Below, piece after piece: positions 33,278-42,595 of a stretch of 64,000 nt of DNA. The notes under the pieces are model-generated. The model worked only from the letters and a program-made list of their open reading frames with translations. It was not told where the DNA came from and did not search any database. The stretch lies in assembly GCF_001482285.1 (NCBI RefSeq), contig NZ_LOEP01000032.1:100141-164140 (forward strand), written 5' to 3'. Made by a program: the position numbers and the translations under genes. Numbering within the stretch: position 1 is the first letter of the stretch; every line of letters starts with the position of its first letter. The DNA comes from Haloferax sp. Q22 (GTDB lineage: Archaea; Halobacteriota; Halobacteria; Halobacteriales; Haloferacaceae).

Positions 33278-34141
33278 TTAGTAGAACTCGCGGACGAGGT
33301 CCATCGCGTCGTCGGGCGCGCCCGACGGGATGTCCGACATGTTCTGGTCGACGCCGAACTTCTCCTCGTAGGAGACGGAGCTTTCGTCTTTGTAGATGAC
33401 GCCCTCGTACTCCTTCGACGAGTCGAGAATCTTCTCTTTGGCCGCGTCGTAGTCGGTCGGGTCGTGGTCGGTGTCCGCGAGGTCCACGAGGTTGTCGCGG
33501 AAGTAGTCGTAGGTGTCCACGTCGTTGAATGTGACACACGGACTGAACACGTTCACGAAGCCGAAGCCGTCGTGTTCGATGGCTTCCTGGACGATTTCCG
33601 CGTGGCGCTTGTGGTCCGTCGCGAACGACTGCGCGATGAACGTGCCGCCGGCGGCCAGCGACAGCGCAAGCGGGTTGACCGGGGGCTGCTTCGGACCCTC
33701 GGGCGTCGTCGAGGTCTCGAAGTCCTCGCGCGAGGTCGGCGAGGCCTGCCCCTTCGTGAGACCGTAGATGCGGTTGTCCATGACGGTGTAGGCCATGTCC
33801 ACGTTGCGGCGGACGGCGTGAATGAAGTGGCCCGCGCCGATGGAGTAACCGTCACCGTCGCCGCCGGCGGCGACGACGGTCAGGTCGGGGTTCGCCAGCT
33901 TGACGCCGGCGGCGACCGGGAGCGAGCGCCCGTGGACGCCGTGGATGGCGTACGAGTGCATGTACGTCCCGATTTTCCCGGAACAGCCGATACCGGCGAC
34001 CATGAACGTGTTGTCGGGGTCGGTGCCGGAGTTGGCGAGGGCTTTCATGATGCCGTTCATCGTCCCGAAGTCCCCACAGCCGGGACACCAGGTCGGTTGT
34101 TTGTCTGACTTGAAGTCGGTGAAGCGGACGTTTGAGCTCAT
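33278..34141 (-). CDS. korB: 2-oxoacid:ferredoxin oxidoreductase, beta subunit (KorB)
   Basis: Thiamine-diphosphate subunit of a heterodimeric 2-oxoacid:ferredoxin oxidoreductase; decarboxylates a 2-oxoacid to acyl-CoA and reduces ferredoxin. It has 287 aa. Cluster ligands C19 and C22 (PTWCPGCGDFG), C53 (GIGCSGK) and a later Cys (FSPCVTF) can hold one 4Fe-4S. The ThDP/Mg motif is GGDGDGYSIGAGHF with MDNRIYGLTKGQASPTS. It overlaps korA by 4 nt (ATGA). 2-Oxoglutarate is the probable substrate by comparison with Hfx. volcanii gene order, from memory; pyruvate is the alternative. Confidence 0.93.
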   Translation of the reverse strand: MSSNVRFTDFKSDKQPTWCPGCGDFGTMNGIMKALANSGTDPDNTFMVAGIGCSGKIGTYMHSYAIHGVHGRSLPVAAGVKLANPDLTVVAAGGDGDGYSIGAGHFIHAVRRNVDMAYTVMDNRIYGLTKGQASPTSREDFETSTTPEGPKQPPVNPLALSLAAGGTFIAQSFATDHKRHAEIVQEAIEHDGFGFVNVFSPCVTFNDVDTYDYFRDNLVDLADTDHDPTDYDAAKEKILDSSKEYEGVIYKDESSVSYEEKFGVDQNMSDIPSGAPDDAMDLVREFY

Positions 34142-35898
34142 GCTGAGACCTCCTCTGCGTCGAGGGTGGCTTTGATTTCGTCTGCGAGTTCGTCCGCCTT
34201 GAAGCGGACGCCGTCGTATTTGTTAATGCGCTTGACACGGGTCAATGTGTCGTGCTCGACGACGTTGGCGAACTGCCCCGTCGCGTTACACTCGACGACG
34301 ATGACCTCGTCTGCCGCCTCGATTTCCTCGGTGAGGTCCGGCCGCGGGAACATGTACGGGACCGACAGGAAGCGCACGTCGATGCCGTCCTCTTCGAGGA
34401 AGTCGAGCGCCTCGACGAGCGCGCCCTCGTTGGAGCCCCACGAGAGGATGAGCGTGTCCGAATCGGCGTCACCGAACTCGCGCGGCGAGAAGTCCTCGGT
34501 CTCCTTTGCGGTCTCGACCTTCCGGTCGCGCTTGTCGACCTGCTCGACGCGCATCGACCGGTCTTCGGTCCGCCGACCGAGTTCGTCGTGTTCGAGACCG
34601 GTCGACATGTGCGCGCCCTGTTCCGTGCCGGGGAACGCGCGCGGGCTGACGCCGTCGTCGGTGAGCGCGTGCGGCTGGAAGCGACCTTCCTCGTCGAGCC
34701 ACTCGTCGATGGAGTCGTCGTCGACGACCTTGCCGCGGTCGATTTCGACTTCGTCCATGTCGAACGCCTCGGGGGAGAACGTCTGTTCCGTGACCGCCAT
34801 CGCGAGGTCGGCCGCGACGTAGACCGGAACCTGGTACTTCTCGGCGAAGTTGAACGCTTCGACGGTCTTCCAGAAGCACTCGTCGATGCTCGTCGGCGCG
34901 ACGACGAAGCGCGGAATCTCGCCGTGGCCGCCGTACAGCATCATGTTGAGGTCGCCCTGTTCCTGCTTGGTCGGCATCCCCGTCGAGGGGCCCGAGCGCA
35001 TCACGTCGACGATGACGAGCGGCGTCTCGGAGGTGGCGACGAGACCGAACGTCTCGGTCATCAGGTCGATACCCGGCCCGGAGGTCGCGGTCATCGACCG
35101 CGCGCCGGCGCGTGCCGCACCGAGCGCGAGGTTGATGGCCGCGAGTTCGTCTTCCGCCTGCACGACGTGACCGCCGTAGCGTTCGATACGGCCGGTGAGA
35201 TACTCCATCACGTCCGTCGCGGGCGTGATGGGGTAGCCGGCGTAGAAGCGACAGCCGGCGGCGATGGCGCCCATGCCGATGGCCTGGTCGCCGTTGATGA
35301 GCACATAGTCCTCATCGGTCGTTTCGAGGTCGTAGTCGAACTCGTGGTCGTACTCGTCGTGGACGTATTCGAGGCCCGCGCGAGCCGCCTTCTTGTTGTT
35401 CTCGACGATGGCCTCGCCCTTCCCGCCGAAGCGCTTCTGCAGCGCGCTGTCGAGGTTCTCGATGGGGAAGTCGGCGACGGCGCACGCCGCGCCGAGCGCG
35501 ACGACGTTGCGCATGATAGCGCCGCCCGCCTCCTCGGCGAGCGCCTTGAGGGGGATGTCCAGCCCGACCATTCCCTCGGGGATTTCGACGTCCGCCATCG
35601 TCGAGCGGTCGCCGTCGTAGATGATGACGGAACCTTCGTGCAGTTCGTCGAGGTTCTCGTCGATTGTTCGTTGTGTGAGTGCGATGAGCACGTCGAGTCG
35701 GTCGACGACGCTCTGTACGGGGTCGATGGCAGTCCGAACCTTGTACGCGGTGTATCCGCCCCGGATTCGCGAAGCGAAGTCCTTAGAGGTGAACACGTGG
35801 CGTCCAGCCCGGGATAGCGCCTGAGCGAAAATCTTCCCCGTGGAGTCGATGCCATCGCCAGCCTCGCCGCCGATGGCCCAGTTGAAGTCCGCAGGCAT
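34138..35898 (-). CDS. korA: 2-oxoacid:ferredoxin oxidoreductase, alpha subunit (KorA, gamma-alpha fusion)
   Basis: Partner of KorB; 586 aa. Residues about 1-185 form the gamma domain (AIGGEAGDGIDSTGKIFAQALSRAG), which binds CoA in related enzymes. Residues from about 200 form the alpha domain with INGDQAIGMGAIAAGCRFYAGYPITPATDVMEYL and a transketolase C-terminal-like domain with WGSNEGALVEALDFL. The gamma-alpha fusion is normal for the two-subunit archaeal type. First gene of korAB. The upstream region (35899-36204) is AT-rich and is described separately. Confidence 0.94.
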   Translation of the reverse strand: MPADFNWAIGGEAGDGIDSTGKIFAQALSRAGRHVFTSKDFASRIRGGYTAYKVRTAIDPVQSVVDRLDVLIALTQRTIDENLDELHEGSVIIYDGDRSTMADVEIPEGMVGLDIPLKALAEEAGGAIMRNVVALGAACAVADFPIENLDSALQKRFGGKGEAIVENNKKAARAGLEYVHDEYDHEFDYDLETTDEDYVLINGDQAIGMGAIAAGCRFYAGYPITPATDVMEYLTGRIERYGGHVVQAEDELAAINLALGAARAGARSMTATSGPGIDLMTETFGLVATSETPLVIVDVMRSGPSTGMPTKQEQGDLNMMLYGGHGEIPRFVVAPTSIDECFWKTVEAFNFAEKYQVPVYVAADLAMAVTEQTFSPEAFDMDEVEIDRGKVVDDDSIDEWLDEEGRFQPHALTDDGVSPRAFPGTEQGAHMSTGLEHDELGRRTEDRSMRVEQVDKRDRKVETAKETEDFSPREFGDADSDTLILSWGSNEGALVEALDFLEEDGIDVRFLSVPYMFPRPDLTEEIEAADEVIVVECNATGQFANVVEHDTLTRVKRINKYDGVRFKADELADEIKATLDAEEVSA

Positions 35899-36204
35899 GC
35901 TGAGTGAAATCTACCCATAGCCGGGTCAAAAGCCTTCTGAAAATTGGTGTTAAACGACGGTACTGATAATAAATGAAAATTGGATACATAAGTTCTGGGG
36001 AGAATCAAAATGAATGAGACAACCAACTTTTCTGCGAATTGGGGTACCAGAATTATTCAAATGTACAGTTGTGGTGTGTTTTACCCCCTCGTGGCAATTA
36101 TCTCCGGTTTACACTATGTGCACAGTGGGCACGGCTCGACCCGTTCTCCGGTGTGCGCGTCCGGGAAGGCAAGGCCCTTGTGAGCCTGCGACCAACCCGG
36201 TCGC
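35899..36204. other. AT-rich intergenic region between korA and the FAD oxidoreductase gene
   Basis: About 306 nt without a credible gene, clearly more AT-rich than its surroundings between roughly 35930 and 36120. It must hold the korA promoter (minus) and that of the divergent gene (plus). TGTGCACA with flanking CACT/AGTG near 36110-36128 forms an imperfect palindrome. A 127-codon plus-strand frame crosses it but looks non-coding. Confidence 0.5.
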
Positions 36205-36849
36205 ATGGACGCAATCGTCACCGTCTCCGCGGTCCGCGACGTCGGCCCCGGAACGGTCGCCATCGAGTTCGAGACGCCCGACGGCTTCGAGGCCGAACCG
36301 GGCCAGTTCGTCAAACTCTCCGCCGAGGTCGACGGCGAGTCGTACGCGCGGTTCTACACGCTCTCGTCGCCCGGCGTCGGCGACACGTTCGAGGTGACCG
36401 TCGGCATTGACCCCGAGGAGGCCGGGCCGTTCAGCCAGCACCTCGACTCGCTCGCCGCCGGCGACGACGTCGAGATTTCCGGGCCGTTCGGGCAGAGCTA
36501 CTACGACGGCGAGTCGCGCGTGGTCGTCCTCGCTGGCGGTCCCGGCGTCGGCCCCGCGGTCGGCATCGCCGAGGCCGCGGTCGCCGACGGCAACGAGGCC
36601 GCCGTGGTCTACCTCGACGACGCGCCCGCGCACGAAGATCGCCTCTCCGCGCTCCGCGACGACGGCGCGAGCGTCGTCGTCACCGGCGATGAATCCGACC
36701 TCGCCGACGCCGTCTCCGACGCGCTCACCGGGGGCGAGGGCGAACAGGTGTTCGTCTACGGCTTCGCCGACTTCGTCACGCGCGCGACCGACGCCGTCGA
36801 TGCCGCCGGCGGCGACGCCGACGCGGCGAAAGTCGAGAACTTCGGGTAG
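36205..36849 (+). CDS. FAD-dependent ferredoxin/flavodoxin reductase-like protein
   Basis: A 214-aa oxidoreductase with an FAD-binding domain (residues 1-100) followed by a short NAD(P)-binding domain. The FAD motif is RFYTLSS (RxYS/T class), the preceding GQFVKLSAEV supports it, and the nucleotide-binding motif is VVVLAGGPGVGPAVGIAEA. No iron-sulfur domain is present. It may pass electrons between NAD(P)H and ferredoxin, which would suit its position divergent from korAB (inference). ATG at 36205. Confidence 0.85.
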   Translation: MDAIVTVSAVRDVGPGTVAIEFETPDGFEAEPGQFVKLSAEVDGESYARFYTLSSPGVGDTFEVTVGIDPEEAGPFSQHLDSLAAGDDVEISGPFGQSYYDGESRVVVLAGGPGVGPAVGIAEAAVADGNEAAVVYLDDAPAHEDRLSALRDDGASVVVTGDESDLADAVSDALTGGEGEQVFVYGFADFVTRATDAVDAAGGDADAAKVENFG

Positions 36850-36890
36850 GCGCTTCGACCGCCTACCGGCCCGCCCAGCACCGCTCACGA

Positions 36891-37715
36891 CTATTCTACC
36901 GGTCGCCACGCCGTTAGCACCGCGACCGCGAGTGCGACGGCGACCCAGCCGACGAGTCCCGCGAGCGCCGCGACCGGCGAGGTCGAACCGCCGGTCTCGA
37001 CGGCGACGCCGAGGACGAGCGACCGAAACGCGCCGTTCGGGCTCGCCGCGAGGACGAGCGGGACCGCGTCGATACCGAGGTTCCCCGAGGCCAGTCCGGC
37101 GACGGCGGCGGCGTCGACGCCGACGACGAAAGCGACGAGCAGGCCGACGGCGAGGGCGATTGCCTGCCGGGCGGTCCGCGCGGCGGCCGAGACGGCGAGC
37201 GCGACGGCGGCGACCGCGAGGGCGAACAGGACCGCGAGGACTGAAAACCGGAGGAACGCGACCGGCGAGTCGGCGGCCTCGTTCAGCGCGAGGAACGTCG
37301 GGTCCGGCGGCGAGAGCACCGGGACGGTCGCGCCCGCGGCGAGCAGCGACCCGAAGACGACGAACACGAGCGCGAGCCCCCGGCCGAGGTAGACGCCGCC
37401 GACGTAGGCCGGCCGGGACACGTCGAACGTCCTGAGCACGTCGAGTTCGCCGGACTCGCGGTCCGAGAGTACCGCCCGATAGCAGAGTGCGACGGCGAGA
37501 AGCGGAACGAGCGCCTCCACGAACGGCACCAAATCGAGGACCAGCGGGACGTACCCGCCGCGCGCGCCGGAGCCCGCGGCCGCGACCGCGACGACGGTCA
37601 GCCCGAAGACGACCGAGAGCGCGACGACAGCCGGGGTTCTGACGACCGTCCGAAGCTCCCGGGCCGCGATGGCGAACAGGTCGCCGATATCGCCGTCGCG
37701 GTCGCCGGCGCTCAT
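36891..37715 (-). CDS. nosY: ABC transporter permease, NosY-like
   Basis: A 274-aa membrane subunit with six hydrophobic segments (for example TPAVVALSVVFGLTVVAVAAAG, ALVFVVFGSLLAAGATVPVL and LVGWVAVALAVAVLTAW). The cytosolic RELRTVVRTP segment after the acidic N-terminus is typical of NosY/ABC-2 permeases. It is last of the nosD-nosF-nosY operon and overlaps nosF by 4 nt (ATGA). NosDFY supplies copper and/or sulfur to cuproenzymes in denitrifiers; the client here is unknown since nosZ is not in the window. Confidence 0.82.
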   Translation of the reverse strand: MSAGDRDGDIGDLFAIAARELRTVVRTPAVVALSVVFGLTVVAVAAAGSGARGGYVPLVLDLVPFVEALVPLLAVALCYRAVLSDRESGELDVLRTFDVSRPAYVGGVYLGRGLALVFVVFGSLLAAGATVPVLSPPDPTFLALNEAADSPVAFLRFSVLAVLFALAVAAVALAVSAAARTARQAIALAVGLLVAFVVGVDAAAVAGLASGNLGIDAVPLVLAASPNGAFRSLVLGVAVETGGSTSPVAALAGLVGWVAVALAVAVLTAWRPVE

Positions 37716-38569
37716 CTGCCCGTCACCTCCTCGGTCGCCACGAGGTCGCCGAAGGCGGTCTGGAGGTCGACCGCGCCGGCCGATTCGACCACCGCTCGCG
37801 GGTCGTCGTCGGCGACGAACCGCCCGCCGTCGAGGACGACCACGCGGTCGGCGGTCCGCTCTACGGGTCCGAGGTTGTGCGACGAGAGGACGACCGCAAC
37901 GCCCGCGTCCGCGAGGTCGGAGACGATGCCGAACAGTCGCTCGACCATGCCGGGGTCGAGGCCGCTGGCCGGTTCGTCGAGGACGACGACCGCCGGGTCG
38001 CCGACGAGCGCCCGCCCGAGGCCGAGCAGGCGCGTCATCCCGCCGGAGAGCGCGTCGACCCGGCGACTCGCGGCGTCCGCGAGGCCGACACGTTCCAGCA
38101 CGCCGGCCACGTCCACGTCCTCGTCCACGAACTGCGCGTAGAACTCCAGCGTGTCGGCCGCGGAGAACCCGGCGCGGAAGCCGGGCTGTTGCGGAAGATA
38201 GCCCACGCGGGCGCGCCCGATCTCGGAGCCGACGGCGACGCTCCCCTCGTCGGGCGCGCGGACCCGCGCGAGAAACCGTAGGAGGGTGGACTTCCCCGAG
38301 CCGTTGGGGCCGACGAGCGCGACGATTTCGCCGGGCGCGACCGACAGCGAGACGCCGTCGAGGACGCGCACGTCGCCGAAGGCGTGGCTGAGGTCGGTCG
38401 CGGCGATAGCCGGCCGGCTGCTCTCGGCGGCGGTGTCGGCGTCGGCGTCGACGGTGGCAGTTTCGCCCGTCAATTCGTCGGAAGCGGTCTCGGCGGTCGT
38501 CGCGGATTCGGGGTTCGGCATCGTGGTGGGTTCGTCGGTCTGCGGTTCTGTCGGTTCGTGGTCAGTCAT
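37712..38569 (-). CDS. nosF: ABC transporter ATP-binding protein, NosF-like
   Basis: A 285-aa ATPase with an unusually long acidic N-terminal tail of about 50 residues (EPTEPQTDEPTTMPNPES). Walker A is VGPNGSGKSTLLRF, signature LSGGMTRLLGLGRAL, Walker B VVVLDEPASGLDP. The LSGGM form (rather than LSGGQ) is typical of NosF and other ABC-2-linked ATPases. It overlaps nosD by 8 nt and nosY by 4 nt, so the three are one operon. Confidence 0.85.
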   Translation of the reverse strand: MTDHEPTEPQTDEPTTMPNPESATTAETASDELTGETATVDADADTAAESSRPAIAATDLSHAFGDVRVLDGVSLSVAPGEIVALVGPNGSGKSTLLRFLARVRAPDEGSVAVGSEIGRARVGYLPQQPGFRAGFSAADTLEFYAQFVDEDVDVAGVLERVGLADAASRRVDALSGGMTRLLGLGRALVGDPAVVVLDEPASGLDPGMVERLFGIVSDLADAGVAVVLSSHNLGPVERTADRVVVLDGGRFVADDDPRAVVESAGAVDLQTAFGDLVATEEVTGR

Positions 38570-40487
38570 CGGTCTCCTCCGTCGCGTTCAGGGCAGCGAG
38601 CGTCTCCGGTCGAACTGGCTCGGTCCGTGGCGCGGCGTCGACGACGCCGGACCCGCGGAGGCCGGACACCGCGTCGCGGGCGTGACGGAGCGCGCGCACC
38701 GCGGGCGACTCCGAGAGCGCGAGCGCGCCGGGTTCGCGGCCGAGTTCGGCGTCGACCACTCCGGAGGGCTGGTACGCCCGGTCGTAGACGCCGTCCCCGT
38801 CGGCGTCTCCGAGCGGGAGGTCGCCCCAGTAGTTGCCCTCACCGCCGGCGGTCCACGTCCGCATCGGGCCGAGCGACGACTCGACGCGCACGTCGTTGCC
38901 GACGATGTCGTTTCGGACGACGACGTTCGTCGGGAACGTCGAACTCCCGCGGACGCCGACCCCGTTGCCGGCGACGACATTCCTGACGTACACCTGCCGG
39001 TCGCCGCTCACGTCCATCCCGTAGTCGTTGCCGGCGAAGACGTTGTCAGCGACGTAGGTGTCGCTGCCGGCGGGCATGAACCCGAAGTCGGACTCGCGCA
39101 CGTCGTTTCCGACCACGAGGTTACCGACGGGCCGCGTCATGAGGACGACGCCGATGCGGTCCCCGCGGACGACGTTGTCGGCGACGAGCGCGTCCGAGGT
39201 GTACATCTGGTGGACGCCGTAGCGGCCGTCTTCCATGCGGTTGTCGCGGATGACGCTCCCGTCGGCGCGGTGGGTGTAGACGCCGTCGCGGCCGCCGAGG
39301 AACGTCGAGTCCTGCACGACCGACCGCTCGCCGATGAGGACGACGCCCATGAAGCCGTCGGAGGGGTTGTCGGCCCCGCGGACGGTCACGCCGTCGACGA
39401 CGCTGTCGGCGCTCTCGCGGGCGATGATGCCGCTCGCGGGCGTGTCGATTTCGACGCCACGGACCGCCGACTCGTTCGCGCCATCGAGGACGATACCGGC
39501 GTCGCCGCGGCCGTAGGCGAGTTCGACGCGGGTGTCCCAGTCGACGGACTCGTTGCTGGCGCGGACCCGTCGCGTCCCCACCTCGCCGACGCCGGACACG
39601 GAGAGGTTCCCGACCGCGCTCTGTTCGGCGCGGAGGTGGACGACGCTGCCGTTTCCGTCGCCGACGAGTCGCGTGTCGCTTCCGGCTCCGAGGAGCGTAA
39701 TCGAGCGGTTCAGTTCGACCGCGTCCACCGAGTAGGTGCCCGCGGGGACGTAGACGGTCGTGTTCGCGGGGGCCGATTCAACCGCGGCTTCGACGGTCGG
39801 CGCGTCCTCGCCGACGACGGTCGAGACGGGCCTGTCGAACAGCGCATCACTCGCAGCGGTGGTCTGGTTCGCCCACTCGTGGTGGGCGGCGACCGACGAC
39901 TCGAAGGCGGTGAGGCGGGACGAAAGCGGGTCGCCGGCGCGGTCGCGGAGCGTCGCCCAATCGACGACTTCGCCGCCGTGGGCGTCCGCGAACGAGCGGG
40001 CCGCGCCGGCGTCGGAAAACGGGACGGCAATCGGGCCAGAGGGGACTCGCGCGCCGGAGTCCACGACGAACGACGCCTCGGACGCCTTCGTCCAGCCGGG
40101 ATTGCGGTTGTGTTCGGTTCGGAGGGAGCCGTCGTCGTCGATGTCGGGCGAGACCGTCGCGTAGTCGGTGACGAACACCGCGAGCGGGTCGCCGAACTGG
40201 CGGGCGCTCTCGGGCGTGGACACGTCGGCGGCGGCCGTGGTCACGTCGTAGTAGCCGATGATGTAGCGGTACCGCGAGAAGTGGACCTGCGCGAGCGGGA
40301 CCTCGAACCCCTCGACTTCGGCCGTGCGAACGTCGACCGAGGTGCCGCCGGTCTTGACCGTGTCGTCGAAGGGGACCGGCGAGACGGACCCGGACGCGGG
40401 GACGACGAAGGAGACGCTCGCGAGGACGAAGACGAGCGCCGTCGCGGCGGCGACCCAGCGGGTCGTCTCGGGCGTGACGAGCGCCAT
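38562..40487 (-). CDS. nosD: NosD-like secreted beta-helix protein with N-terminal NosL-like domain
   Basis: A 641-aa exported protein. A Sec-type signal/anchor opens it (WVAAATALVFVLASVSFVVPASG). Residues about 50-190 resemble NosL: RQFGDPLAVFVTDYA, then GWTKASEASFVVDSG, PIAVPFSDAGAARSFADAHGG and VVDWATL. The Cys/Met copper ligands of true NosL are not visible. Residues about 220-570 are a parallel beta-helix (PbH1 repeats such as SGIIARESADSVVDGVTVRG and YGVHQMYTSDALVADNVVRG) as in NosD. The GNYWGDLPLGDADGDGVYD motif near the end is typical of NosD. First gene of the operon, with a 28-codon leader ORF upstream. Confidence 0.85.
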   Translation of the reverse strand: MALVTPETTRWVAAATALVFVLASVSFVVPASGSVSPVPFDDTVKTGGTSVDVRTAEVEGFEVPLAQVHFSRYRYIIGYYDVTTAAADVSTPESARQFGDPLAVFVTDYATVSPDIDDDGSLRTEHNRNPGWTKASEASFVVDSGARVPSGPIAVPFSDAGAARSFADAHGGEVVDWATLRDRAGDPLSSRLTAFESSVAAHHEWANQTTAASDALFDRPVSTVVGEDAPTVEAAVESAPANTTVYVPAGTYSVDAVELNRSITLLGAGSDTRLVGDGNGSVVHLRAEQSAVGNLSVSGVGEVGTRRVRASNESVDWDTRVELAYGRGDAGIVLDGANESAVRGVEIDTPASGIIARESADSVVDGVTVRGADNPSDGFMGVVLIGERSVVQDSTFLGGRDGVYTHRADGSVIRDNRMEDGRYGVHQMYTSDALVADNVVRGDRIGVVLMTRPVGNLVVGNDVRESDFGFMPAGSDTYVADNVFAGNDYGMDVSGDRQVYVRNVVAGNGVGVRGSSTFPTNVVVRNDIVGNDVRVESSLGPMRTWTAGGEGNYWGDLPLGDADGDGVYDRAYQPSGVVDAELGREPGALALSESPAVRALRHARDAVSGLRGSGVVDAAPRTEPVRPETLAALNATEETDD

Positions 40488-40490
40488 CGG

Positions 40491-40577
40491 TCAGCGCTCG
40501 ACTCCGTCGGATTCGAGGACTGCGGCGGGGTGAGCCGCTGCGTCGGATGCCCCCGTATCTGTCGCGCGGTCGTACAT
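40491..40577 (-). CDS. Putative 28-aa leader peptide of the nosDFY-like operon
   Basis: An ORF of 28 codons (MYDRATDTGASDAAAHPAAVLE...) ends in TGA only 3 nt before the nosD ATG. Its ATG sits 28 nt after a TATA-like GCATATC (minus strand, 40603-40609), the classic leaderless spacing. nosD itself would be 115 nt away. It could be translated with nosD coupled to it. Peptide conservation is untested. Confidence 0.4.
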   Translation of the reverse strand: MYDRATDTGASDAAAHPAAVLESDGVER

Positions 40578-40602
40578 GGCGAGGGCTAGGTGGGCGGGGG
40601 AT

Positions 40603-40609
40603 GATATGC
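40603..40609 (-). promoter_or_regulatory. TATA-like box of the nosDFY-like operon
   Basis: Minus strand GCATATC, 28 nt before the leader-peptide ATG at 40577. Confidence 0.4.
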
Positions 40610-40678
40610 ACGATGGTCTGTCCGTCGAAGTCTCCTGGCCGATGGCGAAGCGCCCGGCGGACCGACTTCGACCCGAAT

Positions 40679-40686
40679 CCTTAATC
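40679..40686 (+). promoter_or_regulatory. TATA-like box of mcmA
   Basis: CCTTAATC, 27 nt before the ATG at 40710. Confidence 0.5.
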
Positions 40687-40709
40687 ATCGTCCATACTGA
40701 TTCACGAGC

Positions 40710-42410
<1,701 letters not shown>

Positions 42411-42558
42411 GCGTCGCCGACGCGGTGATCCCGCCCAAAATGGTGGGGATGACATGAATGTTTGCTGACTTGAACGCGCGCCGGCAGCCCGCGTAACCGA
42501 CCGACAGCCCGGCGACCTCCCGCGACGAGAGAACCCGCTCGGACTGCTGGACTACATA

Positions 42559-42567
42559 GATTTATCA
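42559..42567 (+). promoter_or_regulatory. TATA-like box of acs
   Basis: GATTTATCA, 33 nt before the ATG at 42596. A GGAGG at 42569-42573 also lies just downstream. Confidence 0.45.
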
Positions 42568-42595
42568 TGGAGGATTGGTGTAGTTAGCACGTACT

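Noticed and set aside
36014-36397. 127-codon plus-strand frame across the korA upstream region
   Set aside because: Cys/Arg/Pro-rich, no haloarchaeal acidity, and it runs into the FAD oxidoreductase gene in another frame.
40491-40688. 65-residue version of the ORF upstream of nosD
   Set aside because: The extension lies upstream of the TATA-like box; only the 28-codon form fits the promoter position.
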